DNA from: Pseudoflavitalea sp. G-6-1-2
GTDB taxonomy: Bacteria; Bacteroidota; Bacteroidia; Chitinophagales; Chitinophagaceae
DNA: 64,000 bases
Assembly (NCBI RefSeq): GCF_012927185.1
Contig: NZ_JABBGB010000002.1
Span: 124,001-188,000, forward strand
Reading direction: 5' to 3'
The notes beneath the pieces were generated by a model. The model worked only from the letters and a program-made list of their open reading frames with translations, was not told the origin of the DNA and ran no database searches. The translations under genes and the position numbers were made by a program. Below, piece by piece: positions 19,022 through 28,852 of this stretch (positions are counted from its first letter, which is position 1; each line of letters begins with the position of its first letter).

Positions 19022-19035
19022 TAACGCTAGCGTTA
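19022..19035. promoter_or_regulatory. TAACGCTAGCGTTA palindrome, possible operator
   Basis: A perfect 14-bp palindrome sits between the hydrolase start (18972) and the end of the RHS operon. The size and symmetry suit a TetR-type dimer, but no TetR gene is in the window. Confidence 0.3.
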
Positions 19036-19098
19036 AATTCATGGCCCCTTTCATCAGAAAGTAACCTGCCGTTGAACGCTTTGCAAAAGCTCACCTGT

Positions 19099-19248
19099 CT
19101 AATATCTCTTAAATAGCTCGCTATATGAAACAGGACCGTTTTCATTTACTCTGTTGAATATTCTTATTGCTTTTAACCTCAGTTCTGATTCTGATTTTCC
19201 ATGGATGATACGAAGTTCTTTTTGTGTAATCACGTTATTAGATGCACC
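19099..19248 (-). pseudogene. In-frame continuation of the immunity gene beyond an amber stop
   Basis: After the TAG at 19249-19251 the same minus-strand frame stays open for 49 codons to a second TAG at 19099. The translation has protein-like composition (VITQKELRIIHGKSESELRL then PVSYSELFKRY). It could be the lost C-terminal part of a 136-residue immunity protein, a small separate gene starting at the GTG near 19233, or a leftover immunity fragment from an earlier toxin exchange. No independent start with a good ribosome-binding site is seen. Confidence 0.45.
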
Positions 19249-19509
19249 CTACTCCTCTGACTTAGTATATCGTTCAGTAAACTCCTGCATTCTTTTTTCT
19301 AACCACTCCTTGACTCCCAAAACTTCTACATTCTCCAACAATCTCTCATACTCCATTTTTGCAGAATGTTCGCTATGTAAGCTTAGAGGTGCGTTATGTA
19401 GAATATCAGCTAAATGGAATAATCTTGAGTTGCCTTCAGCATATGCATTTTCTCTGAACTCAAGCAGTGTAGTATATAAGACATAAGCAAGAAAATCTCT
19501 TTCAAACAT
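19249..19509 (-). CDS. Presumed immunity protein for the RHS toxin
   Basis: I do not recognise the family. This 86-residue, acidic, all-helical protein (MFERDFLAYVLYTTLLEFRE, then EYERLLENVEVLGVKEWLEK) starts 4 bases after the stop of the RHS gene, has no signal peptide, and is AT-rich like the RHS tip. Position, size and composition are those of cognate immunity genes of polymorphic toxins. The frame continues after its TAG stop, so the protein may be a truncated form. Binding to the tip is inferred only from genetic linkage. Confidence 0.6.
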   Translation of the reverse strand: MFERDFLAYVLYTTLLEFRENAYAEGNSRLFHLADILHNAPLSLHSEHSAKMEYERLLENVEVLGVKEWLEKRMQEFTERYTKSEE

Positions 19510-19513
19510 ACCT

Positions 19514-22500
19514 TTATTTTTTAGGAGGTTCTTTCAATTCTGGAAACATCGTATTATCTGGTGTATATTCTTGATAAGGTACATCAATGTTAATGTTTCT
19601 TTTTTGAAGTTCATAAATTCGAGTATTCCCATCAAATAAGGTCCCAGTTTGTGTATTTAATGTGACTTTTTTATAATCTTTAGGCCTAAGTACGCTATTA
19701 ATTAGCTCATCATTTGAAAGGGCTGAAATAGCTTTGTAATCAGCTGATTTAGTAATTGTTTCAATAGAATGTGTAAGTTTAAACTCATTTACCTTTTTCG
19801 TAAGATTTGAGCCCATCTTAAACAATGAAAATCCTGCTATTTGTGTGCCTTCCCGAACTGGAGCAACCCAACTAAGTTTTCCAAGTAGGCCTAATCCTTT
19901 ATCACCAGCCCAAGCAGTTAATACATCAGTTCCTGTCTTAGCAAAGTATTTTGATCTTGAATACGCATCTCCATTAACTACTTCTTTTTTGAAGTTATCT
20001 ATTTTCGGCTGAATTACATCATATGCCATTTGATCATTCCTGCCATCCAGATTACCAAATGTAATATCGGCGAAAGTTCCTAGAGCACTTCCTGCTTTCT
20101 TCCAAGTATCAGCCTTCCATGCATCTCGTGTGATAAATTTCCAAGTTGCAGTTGCAGATTCTTCAATTCCATCTGAAGTTCCATTTACAATCTTAGCAGT
20201 AGTTGAACCGAAAAGACCCGCTTTTGCCATTGCTATATGTGTGGCGGCTTCAAGTCCATCAAGATCTGTAGCTTGTATGGGTGTATTACTTGCAAACTGA
20301 TATGGAGTTAATTCCGGATAACTTTTCGTAATCGGGTCCACACTTAAGAATTTACCAACCCGGACATCATATATCCTCATTCCATAATCCTGCTGCACAC
20401 CTTCTCCCTTCACATCATCATCATTCTCCTTGCCATTAAACCCATATCTATATCCACCTAACCTCCATTTCCTCCCCGGCATTTGCATCCCAAATGGATA
20501 ATAATCTGTTGCGCTAACCAACTCAGCCGCATAATAATCATTTGTTCCGTTTGCATCTGCATCAACGCCTTTTTTCTTGTCGAGTATTACTGCAAGTACA
20601 TTCCCCAGATGATTACTTAGCTCATAACTTTTATTTCCTTCAAAGAATTGACTGGCCGTTGGTTCCGGTGCAGGTACTTTCCAGGCAGCCGTGCCTTTTA
20701 TTATTCCCGGCTTCCACATTCCCAATCGGCTGCTTCCAAATAAATGCTGCTCTTCCCATTTAAGTGTGCCATCCAGCCCATTGTTATTTACAGGTGCGTC
20801 ATAATCATATACAGCTAATACATTCCCTTGAGCATCTCTTACATAATAAGTTCTTTTTTCTGATGTAGTTTTTGATGATTTAGAAACTCTTTGCCCAGCA
20901 GCATTGTATGCATAGACTATCGGATCGTTACTCCCTTTCTTAATACTTGCAATCTTTCCAAAGGATGTCCACCTTATGGGAGACAAATTAGTACCACCGT
21001 TATGCTCGTAAATCAGATTCCCGATTTTGTCATACTTATAGTTGTCCGCATTCTGTGTTTCCAGATCTTCTGTATAAGCAGAATTCGGAACGGCATCTGT
21101 TATATAGTTTAATTTATTATTCTTCAGCTGACCATCATAAGTTTCATAATGATAAGTAAGATCATCCATCTTCCTTGCATTATCATCACCAAACCCGTTT
21201 CTCTTGTATTTAAGGATATTGCCGTTGGCATCATAACTGATATCTTCCAGATAATCTTCAGTAATGCTGTTTTTATCCCATTTTGAGCTGTTTGTCAATG
21301 GAATCTGATTATGCATTCGCATTGAAACAATACGATTCAACTGATCATATCGGTAGGTATATCCTTTTGCGGCTCCCAGTATAGAGGGGGCAATATGGAT
21401 GGTAGCATTGCTGATATTGCCATTGTAGAGTGAAGCTCCTGTTCCAACATAAGGATTACCAGATTGGGTTACGTTGGGACTAAATTCTCTGGACAGCGCA
21501 AGCGCATCTGATTTTACAGGTTTGAAGTCTCCATCGAAATAACCTAATGTATAAGCCAGTTCATCACGTGCAGTTTCACTGTTTACATTGTTTGGAATGG
21601 CTATACCATCATTCCCAATATCCTGATTATTGTTAAGGTGATTGCCATTGATACCTTTCAACCATCCTGATAATGTATAGGCGTAATCTATGCCTTGCAC
21701 TTTAGCGTTTCCTAGCTCAACTCTCGCCAACGGACCATGGAGGTAATACGCATAACTGGCATCCTTCTCCCAGCGATTATTGTCTCTGCTTGAAAATGCC
21801 CCTAACAATCTGTTCTCTGAATCATATGAATATTTGTAGAAGAATTGATCTGGCATACCCTTTTGGTAGCTTACCTGATTTACCTTTCCACTTATCAGAT
21901 CGTACTCATAATCTATTTGCTTGATGCCTGAAGTTGGGTCAATTGCTTTCAACCCAGCAATCTCCTGATATATTCTTTTGGCATTTCCGGAAATATCATA
22001 AGAATAGTAAGTAACGTTGTAATCAGAAACACCTTTCGATGGGCGATAAACACTGGCACTAACCCGCTGACGCAGATTTTCCAATGTCATTGATTCCGCC
22101 TTGAAATCAGGTGCAACATCATATATGGTTTCTATAATTTCACGATCAGTTCCGGATGCATACCAGCTTTCCAATGCAGCCTTATTGAACAGGTTGACGC
22201 TCGAAACATCATCTCCTCCTACTTTCTCACCTGCTTCATAAGTTCTGCCAAGTGCATCATACTTAACATAACTGAATCTGTTCGCAGGATCTCCTACAAT
22301 CGAAGGAGTTTTCTGCTCTGCATTCTGAGAGGCTGTTACTCTCGATAAACGATCATACCAGAATTGGGAAGCTCCTCCATCCGGTGATTCCTGTCTGATA
22401 ATATTGTTGGTACTGTTGTATGCATAATTTGTCGGCAAACCATGTTTGGGAGCAAAGAATCTGTACACATACTCGTTAGTACTTCCCGGACCGGTAGTTG

Positions 22501-25500
22501 TTTCCCCACCAGCAGTTGGAATATTGAATCTGCCCCAGTGATTCAACGGTGCATTAACAGTTGCCAATGCCGGAATTACATTAAGGCATGAGTTTGCATA
22601 ATTGCCTGCAACTTCATTATCAGTTAGAAGCCTGTTGTACAATCTTACATGCTTTAGTGCTGTGAGATCTTCAGGAGGTAGCCCGCCATTCGGATCTAAC
22701 TCCATATCAACAGGATATGGAAGCGTTTGGTCTGCAGGAGTTGTGGTCAGTTTCTTGCCATCCAGATAGAGTGTCCAGGTATCTGTGTCAAACTGAGGTG
22801 ATTGAGCCACCAGATGACTCCAGCTTTGAAGGGTAAACCCACTGATATCTGCAACTAGTTGATTGGAGAGAATGATGTTCACACCATTCGCATCTTTTTC
22901 AATCGAATACAATTCTACCCAAAGCTTCTTATTGTGGATAGCCGTCTGGAAAATAAAACTGGCGTCGGGTGTAACCCATCTCACATGCCTGTCGGTTCCC
23001 GATTGATTATTGTATAACCACAGTTCGAGAGACTTGCTGGTCTTTGCTTTCCAAAGAGTGCTGATGCTGTTTAAGGTAGCCGTTTTATCGGTAGATGTAG
23101 GGATGCCTGCGCCATTACAGCTCGCCGGATCAAAGTTTCTGTATTTATCCACTTCATCCATTTCTTCGTTGCTGAGGAAACGTACTCCTTCAGGTGGAAT
23201 TGTTTTAACCAGATTACCACTCTGATCATAGTAGTAAAGTGTATAATGATATTCACGAAGTATGTCTTCCACATTTGAAGAAGCTGTTACCGACAGACAG
23301 GTTGAAATATATCTGTTGCGGAATTTCTTTCTCTCAAGTGTGATATAATAATCATACTCCTGCCCTGCCCTTTCATAAGCTCTTGTGAGTTGCTCTCTTG
23401 TGCAGGCCATTTCATCATTTATGATCAATGGATTTTCAGGTTTGTTATATAGAACAGCAGTAGGGTTAGATGTCTGCCTGGTTTTGTAGGTTTGATATTC
23501 TGTAAATCCAAGCGGATACCCCAAAGCCTGATTCATGAAGGCTGCATAGGTGTTATTATACAAATACGTTGCCACCGTCATATCTGGAAATGCAGACTGG
23601 AAGCTGTTTTCAAGTGTAGTTAATTGGGTATTATTGATAAACAGATCGTCTGTTGTCACTGCTTTTTTAGTAAATACAACCGGTTTTACAATATAGTCAT
23701 CAGTGAATGTACATTGCGGATTTGCCTGGCATCGTGATTCGATATCGGCCAGCTCCTGCTCAGTAAGAATGTAATCATCTTCCAATTCATGTTTCAGGTA
23801 TTCGTGGAATGTTCTGCCGAAACCAGAGGCAGCATATCTTGATCTTAAAGTTGCGATATTGGTACAGATATCCGAATTAAGATCTGCTGTATTGGCATTG
23901 TATTTTACAGGTTGTTTATCATAGGGATAAACGTTTTCGAGAATATAATGACTGAACCCTTTTTTAACAAGGGTACTGCCGATCACTGCACTGAATGCCT
24001 GCGCAAAATTGTTGTCTCCATTTGCGCTTACCTGCCCTGCGGGTAATGAATTGGCAATGGACATCGTGCTGCGTGGTGAAATCGCCAGCCATTTCAACGA
24101 TACAGCCTCCAGGCGATCTGTAAGATTGGTGATTTGAACATCTGTTATAGCGCTGAATTCCGAATAATCATCACGAATTTGTTTGAGGCGTTCCTGCCAG
24201 TTTGCTTTCCTTTGAGTCAGTTCCTGAGTGAGTCCGTCTCTTGTCTGAGTGGTTACTTCCGCTTCAGTTGGCATGGTGGGATTAGGGTTTGCTTTACATG
24301 CCTTATAATTCTCAATATCCTGGTAATCCAGAAACACTCTTGCTTTTTGCGCATACAACTTTGCTCTTTCAATGTCTACTGGGCAACCTGCAGGTGGTTC
24401 GGGCGGACAGGTAACATCTAATATCTGGAAAGACTCTGATCCAAAAACGCATACTGGGTCTTGGGGGCGATGGATTGAAGTAACACGGGTTGCATCCTCT
24501 GCAATCATTGTTTCAGATACAATCGGCGTCAGCGTATACGTAAAATCATTGGTTTGTACGACCCCATTAGTACGCCTTGTTGTACGACGGATCTTAACTT
24601 TTGCTGTTCTTTTTAATCCACTTGGATGTTTATAGGCCACATATTGATCCCAGACATCATAATCGCAGCCTTCTTGTAATGTCCTTTCATTTCTAACCGG
24701 TAGTTCAAAGTCAAACTTAGTAGGACATGGATATATTGGAAGAGAACACTCTTTATTTCCAGTCATACTACCATTGCCAATAAAACAGTTAAGGCAATCG
24801 GGGCGTATTGCTTTTTTTACCTGTGTAAAAAACTTCGATTTCAGTTGTAGATAGAAATTGCGATACATCTCCCATTCCATTGTGGCAGATCTGCAAACGG
24901 CGGCCGACATGCTACAATTCCAGGATGTCGCTATTTCTGCATTAGTAGCCATCGGATTGGCTGGCTTGCAGTAAAGCAACCAATCGATATATTGAAGAAT
25001 ATTTTTGTCAGCGAGTGGGTAGCCAGCGTCATTTTTGGGTTGCAGAGACATGGTACTGGCGTAATTGGTAAGTGCCAGTGTCATGTCTGATTTTAGTGAA
25101 GCCCCCTCGCCTCCCGGACCAAAGAAAGGATCTTTATTCAACAGAGCAAGGATCGTACTGCGATCGAAGTATTGTTTATTGATGGCATCCTGCCCAGACA
25201 AAATCTTTTCTCTGAGCGTCTGATCCCAATCATAACTGGCTTCGATGCTTACGGCATTCGGCGCGGTTCCTTTGTATTTGCAAAACTCATAGCCGCAATA
25301 TTCGACGTGTTTCTTAACCAATTCGTCGGCCCATTCGGGATGCACCTGATATTCTCTGATCAAATTATGAATGGACAGGCTTTTTCTATTTACAGTACTT
25401 CCATCGATGGCAGTGAATGTAAGATCAGGGATATCGGAATTTAGGAACAGCGGGATGAGGTTTGTTTCGCCTGATTCGCTGAGATACCATGTCTGAGATA

Positions 25501-27985
25501 TTTTCTCAAAATCAACTCTGGCATACTGACCTCCGGGCCTCACCTGCTGCTTCATCTGTTCCAGATACATTTCACAGGAATTTGTTACTCCGCAAGGTTG
25601 CTGATCGCAATTGCTTTTGAGGGTATTCCATATAGCATCGATCCTTGCCGCAAGTGCATCACCCTCTGTTCCTGTTAAAGTGATGCCGGCAAAGCTGCCT
25701 TTATTCAAAATGTCCAGCACTTTGGAACGGAAGGTTTCCTTTGTGCCAAGTGTGGTGCATGCTTCACAGGTTTGATAACATCCAACCAGATCGAGTTTGT
25801 CCAGCTCCTTTTGGAAAAAATACTGAAGCTTCTTTAGATCGGTGTTGTTTTGGATATAGTAATCAGTCTGGTATTTAATCTGTGCTTCACTCAGCTGCAG
25901 GCTATATGTGATGGTGTATTCTCCAATGGCTGCCACATCTGCCTCAAATGATCTTGTGAAAATCGGTGCTGAAGGATTACATACCGCATCATTGCCTGTA
26001 AAAGGCACGCTGATATCAGATGCAACCGAAACACCACAATCATTTTTTACTTCAACCACCACATTGTAATAACAGTTGTTGCAGAGTGGCTGACGGGGGC
26101 TGCCATGTTGAGTAATTACCGAAAGCGGATTAACATCATAAAATACTTTAAACTTACCAGTCTGTGAAGCGAGAAATACTGCAGAGGCTTGTGTAATCAG
26201 AGTTGAAGTATTGCTTCTGAAATCCTGGCTGTTGATAACCCTTCGTTTTAAGAGCGTGGCAGATTCTGGGTTCGATAAAGATGGCAATGCTTCGAGATTC
26301 TTTGGTGCAGCACCCGCCAATGCAGATGCAATGGTTTTTCCTGCTGCATTCAGATAAGTCACACTTACCTGTCCGTTCGGATCCACTACCATATTCTTGA
26401 GATAATGAGAAGCGAAGCCTACCTCTGACCCAAAGAGCCGGTCAAGTTCTTTCTGTGCGGGTTTTCCATAAAAGTAATCGGTACTATGACCTGCTGAATT
26501 GCCAGTAGGTTGAAATGTACCACCTGCTGCCCATGTTCTTTTGACGCGGCCTGTATTATCGGCAGTGTATTGCGTCAATGAATAAGGTCGTTTGTCGGCA
26601 TCAGGTACATATGCTGTAGAAGGATATATCGCAAGGTCAGTTGGGTTAAGAAAAGCATTTTGAGGAGAATAGTAATTGGATGCTCCACTTACCGTACTCA
26701 TTTCTCCGGCGCCGGGTCCACAAATTGCGCTTGAAGATGAGAGCAAATCGATGTTTCTGAAGCTGAATGCCTGCCCTGTATTGCTTTTATTGACCGAAGG
26801 CAAAAAGTTAAGGCTGTTGCTTTTTACAGGTGCTGGCATTACCTGAACTGCAGGTCTTCCTAAAATATCATAAATAGTTTCCTGAACTATCGCTGTATTG
26901 CCAACCTGATTAGCGGACTCGTAATTGTTGTTGAGTGTTACCAGCTGTCTTTCTTTCAGGCCAGCATCGAAATATGATACAACTTCCTTTCTCTTTCCTT
27001 CTTCTGCAAAAGCAGCAGTATATTGATAATGAAGATTTGGCGCATGTGCATTAGGGATAAGATAATAAGCAGTTCTGCCCTGACCTCCATGGTATGCCCA
27101 GTTGGAAACATATCTGAATGAAGGGTTGCGATAGTATGTTGCACCTCGCACTCTGGCAAGAATATACCCTTCGCCATATGGCAGATTGATCTGATACGGC
27201 GGAGCCGTTACGGTTACTCTGCTGTAATCGTTTTGCATCCAGTTCTGTACCACCTGATATGGAATATTCACAATCCCGTTGCTGGTATAAGTTGTTTGTA
27301 TCTCTTTTGCCTGCTGACTTTCGATATCGATGAAGGTCCAGTCAACATCAAAGTCTGCAGAGCCTGGAAAGTTGCTTGTATTCCAGTTGATCATTAGTTT
27401 CTGATCAGCTGGATTTCCGATTACAGGTGTTAACTGGATATCTGCTGTGATATCTTTAGTGAAAGAATATGCTCTGTCGATATTGATCTGATTCTTCAGG
27501 CGAAAGATCGCAGGGATATTTGTACCTAATTCGGGAGAAGTAATAGAGTTGATTTTCACAATAACCCTGAAAGCATTTTTGAACCAATACTGTGCTATGG
27601 TAGGGTTGACAGCGCCGGCTGCAGGATCGTATTTCACTACCAGGTCAATATTGTTGATTTCCTGAGGTGTGGTCTGCCCTTTAGTAGTATAATATTTTAT
27701 GGATACGTTCAGGCTGCAGGTAAATAGTTTGTTGTAATAGTAAATCGGAACGTCATTTCTCAGTTCGAAGCTGATCAGGTTGTTTACAGAAGAGTTGTAA
27801 ATCCTGTTCCACTCATTAGGAGTCAGGTTTGCGAATTTGTCGTCCTGTACCTCACAGAGATCATCTTTTTTGATAGTACCTGTAAGTGCATTGATATACG
27901 TCTCACCTGGTGCCTGGGCAAGAGTCAGTACAGGTAAACAATAAAGAAGGATAAGTATGAAATGATATCTGGTAACTCGTAACAT
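19514..27985 (-). CDS. Giant RHS-repeat polymorphic toxin
   Basis: The 2823-residue protein starts with a signal peptide (MLRVTRYHFILILLYCLPVL, cleavage near TLAQ). Residues about 30-720 are beta-rich and include an RHS-entry block (QETIYDILGRPAVQV). Residues about 730-1100 are cysteine-rich (CYQTCEAC, DCLNC). A LamG-like jelly-roll lies near 1640-1810 (SLELWLYNN, WTLYLDGKKL), and YD/RHS repeats fill about 1830-2540. The RHS-associated core ends with GKFLSVDP and DLDGLEA near 2577. The last 246 residues form a variable, AT-rich tip; its end (TLFDGNTRIYELQKR, about 2782-2796) resembles the DGxHR segment of ParB-like nucleases, a weak match. There is no T9SS sorting domain or visible PAAR/VgrG linkage. 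It is sixth in a seven-gene operon. Confidence 0.9.
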   Translation of the reverse strand: MLRVTRYHFILILLYCLPVLTLAQAPGETYINALTGTIKKDDLCEVQDDKFANLTPNEWNRIYNSSVNNLISFELRNDVPIYYYNKLFTCSLNVSIKYYTTKGQTTPQEINNIDLVVKYDPAAGAVNPTIAQYWFKNAFRVIVKINSITSPELGTNIPAIFRLKNQINIDRAYSFTKDITADIQLTPVIGNPADQKLMINWNTSNFPGSADFDVDWTFIDIESQQAKEIQTTYTSNGIVNIPYQVVQNWMQNDYSRVTVTAPPYQINLPYGEGYILARVRGATYYRNPSFRYVSNWAYHGGQGRTAYYLIPNAHAPNLHYQYTAAFAEEGKRKEVVSYFDAGLKERQLVTLNNNYESANQVGNTAIVQETIYDILGRPAVQVMPAPVKSNSLNFLPSVNKSNTGQAFSFRNIDLLSSSSAICGPGAGEMSTVSGASNYYSPQNAFLNPTDLAIYPSTAYVPDADKRPYSLTQYTADNTGRVKRTWAAGGTFQPTGNSAGHSTDYFYGKPAQKELDRLFGSEVGFASHYLKNMVVDPNGQVSVTYLNAAGKTIASALAGAAPKNLEALPSLSNPESATLLKRRVINSQDFRSNTSTLITQASAVFLASQTGKFKVFYDVNPLSVITQHGSPRQPLCNNCYYNVVVEVKNDCGVSVASDISVPFTGNDAVCNPSAPIFTRSFEADVAAIGEYTITYSLQLSEAQIKYQTDYYIQNNTDLKKLQYFFQKELDKLDLVGCYQTCEACTTLGTKETFRSKVLDILNKGSFAGITLTGTEGDALAARIDAIWNTLKSNCDQQPCGVTNSCEMYLEQMKQQVRPGGQYARVDFEKISQTWYLSESGETNLIPLFLNSDIPDLTFTAIDGSTVNRKSLSIHNLIREYQVHPEWADELVKKHVEYCGYEFCKYKGTAPNAVSIEASYDWDQTLREKILSGQDAINKQYFDRSTILALLNKDPFFGPGGEGASLKSDMTLALTNYASTMSLQPKNDAGYPLADKNILQYIDWLLYCKPANPMATNAEIATSWNCSMSAAVCRSATMEWEMYRNFYLQLKSKFFTQVKKAIRPDCLNCFIGNGSMTGNKECSLPIYPCPTKFDFELPVRNERTLQEGCDYDVWDQYVAYKHPSGLKRTAKVKIRRTTRRTNGVVQTNDFTYTLTPIVSETMIAEDATRVTSIHRPQDPVCVFGSESFQILDVTCPPEPPAGCPVDIERAKLYAQKARVFLDYQDIENYKACKANPNPTMPTEAEVTTQTRDGLTQELTQRKANWQERLKQIRDDYSEFSAITDVQITNLTDRLEAVSLKWLAISPRSTMSIANSLPAGQVSANGDNNFAQAFSAVIGSTLVKKGFSHYILENVYPYDKQPVKYNANTADLNSDICTNIATLRSRYAASGFGRTFHEYLKHELEDDYILTEQELADIESRCQANPQCTFTDDYIVKPVVFTKKAVTTDDLFINNTQLTTLENSFQSAFPDMTVATYLYNNTYAAFMNQALGYPLGFTEYQTYKTRQTSNPTAVLYNKPENPLIINDEMACTREQLTRAYERAGQEYDYYITLERKKFRNRYISTCLSVTASSNVEDILREYHYTLYYYDQSGNLVKTIPPEGVRFLSNEEMDEVDKYRNFDPASCNGAGIPTSTDKTATLNSISTLWKAKTSKSLELWLYNNQSGTDRHVRWVTPDASFIFQTAIHNKKLWVELYSIEKDANGVNIILSNQLVADISGFTLQSWSHLVAQSPQFDTDTWTLYLDGKKLTTTPADQTLPYPVDMELDPNGGLPPEDLTALKHVRLYNRLLTDNEVAGNYANSCLNVIPALATVNAPLNHWGRFNIPTAGGETTTGPGSTNEYVYRFFAPKHGLPTNYAYNSTNNIIRQESPDGGASQFWYDRLSRVTASQNAEQKTPSIVGDPANRFSYVKYDALGRTYEAGEKVGGDDVSSVNLFNKAALESWYASGTDREIIETIYDVAPDFKAESMTLENLRQRVSASVYRPSKGVSDYNVTYYSYDISGNAKRIYQEIAGLKAIDPTSGIKQIDYEYDLISGKVNQVSYQKGMPDQFFYKYSYDSENRLLGAFSSRDNNRWEKDASYAYYLHGPLARVELGNAKVQGIDYAYTLSGWLKGINGNHLNNNQDIGNDGIAIPNNVNSETARDELAYTLGYFDGDFKPVKSDALALSREFSPNVTQSGNPYVGTGASLYNGNISNATIHIAPSILGAAKGYTYRYDQLNRIVSMRMHNQIPLTNSSKWDKNSITEDYLEDISYDANGNILKYKRNGFGDDNARKMDDLTYHYETYDGQLKNNKLNYITDAVPNSAYTEDLETQNADNYKYDKIGNLIYEHNGGTNLSPIRWTSFGKIASIKKGSNDPIVYAYNAAGQRVSKSSKTTSEKRTYYVRDAQGNVLAVYDYDAPVNNNGLDGTLKWEEQHLFGSSRLGMWKPGIIKGTAAWKVPAPEPTASQFFEGNKSYELSNHLGNVLAVILDKKKGVDADANGTNDYYAAELVSATDYYPFGMQMPGRKWRLGGYRYGFNGKENDDDVKGEGVQQDYGMRIYDVRVGKFLSVDPITKSYPELTPYQFASNTPIQATDLDGLEAATHIAMAKAGLFGSTTAKIVNGTSDGIEESATATWKFITRDAWKADTWKKAGSALGTFADITFGNLDGRNDQMAYDVIQPKIDNFKKEVVNGDAYSRSKYFAKTGTDVLTAWAGDKGLGLLGKLSWVAPVREGTQIAGFSLFKMGSNLTKKVNEFKLTHSIETITKSADYKAISALSNDELINSVLRPKDYKKVTLNTQTGTLFDGNTRIYELQKRNINIDVPYQEYTPDNTMFPELKEPPKK

Positions 27986-28040
27986 ATGATGATCGCTTAC
28001 TCCGGAATAATATTAATGAAATGCCGTTATTGTTATCTGA

Positions 28041-28820
28041 TCAGTAAAGCACTTTGAGTTCATAATCCTTTACTTCGCCGGTGAGTGTTGTTTTTCCACC
28101 GGTTTCAATAAGAATGCTGCTGATCATAGCCTGAATATCCAGGCCCGGAAATGGCGGATGAGTATATAGAATCTTTGTGATCCATGTTTCTTCATTGCTT
28201 TTGCCCATAGCCGGATTTCCTTTCCACCATTCGATTTCAGCTTCTTTGATCAGGTAGTTTGCCGGAGCATAAGAAAAGGAATATTTTTTTATGTCGGGCA
28301 TCATGTCGTTTTGAATAGTCAGCTTCCTTTCCTTGCTATTACCTTCAACTGTTCCATTTGCATTAAAGGTGTTGGTTGTGCCTGCATCGGAGAAACTGTT
28401 GAGCATATGCGGTAATAATTTTTGCTGTTGCTGAGAGGCTGCAGCTGAGTCTACCTTCGATAATACAACTATTTGATTGATCGGATCGATCTGAAGAAGC
28501 CTGTTGCCATCACTGAAGGTCTTATTGCCACCAATGGAATAAAAAAAATGTGTTCCCTTGCTGAGGAGCACCATTTCATTTTGTTCTTTCTGTATCCCCG
28601 GATGCTTGCTATCGAAGAGACGAATAGTTCCTTTGATGTAAAGGCCTTCTTTAAATTGCTGGTATCGTTCAGCTATTTTCTGCCACTCACTGTTGGCATC
28701 CGGTAGTTCTTCTGTTGATTCAGTTTTTGGAATGAACCACCCTTTGGCAAGTGCAACGGATGCTGTTGTTGCAATTCCCAATCCGAGTGAAAGAAGAATA
28801 AACTTGTATTTTGATTTCAT
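28041..28820 (-). CDS. Signal-anchored protein, possibly LolA-like, in the RHS operon
   Basis: The 259-residue protein has an N-terminal hydrophobic segment (residues 6-26) and a mature region of alternating strands (GLYIKGTIRLFDSKHPGIQ, EMVLLSKGTHFFYSIGG, LLQIDPINQIVVLSKVD). This periodic pattern recalls the open barrel of LolA/LolB-type carriers, but I cannot assign it firmly. It lies between the two giant genes (32 bases after one, 55 before the other), so it is probably a periplasmic chaperone or carrier for one of them. Confidence 0.7.
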   Translation of the reverse strand: MKSKYKFILLSLGLGIATTASVALAKGWFIPKTESTEELPDANSEWQKIAERYQQFKEGLYIKGTIRLFDSKHPGIQKEQNEMVLLSKGTHFFYSIGGNKTFSDGNRLLQIDPINQIVVLSKVDSAAASQQQQKLLPHMLNSFSDAGTTNTFNANGTVEGNSKERKLTIQNDMMPDIKKYSFSYAPANYLIKEAEIEWWKGNPAMGKSNEETWITKILYTHPPFPGLDIQAMISSILIETGGKTTLTGEVKDYELKVLY

Positions 28821-28852
28821 GATATTATTCTGTTTGCTGGTAAAGGGAATTG

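Noticed and set aside
23071-23274. Minus-strand frame inside the RHS gene
   Set aside because: Shadow of the RHS coding frame in another register.
19514-27985. T9SS sorting domain at the RHS C-terminus
   Set aside because: The protein ends in a short charged tail (KEPPKK) without the conserved strands of type A or B sorting domains.
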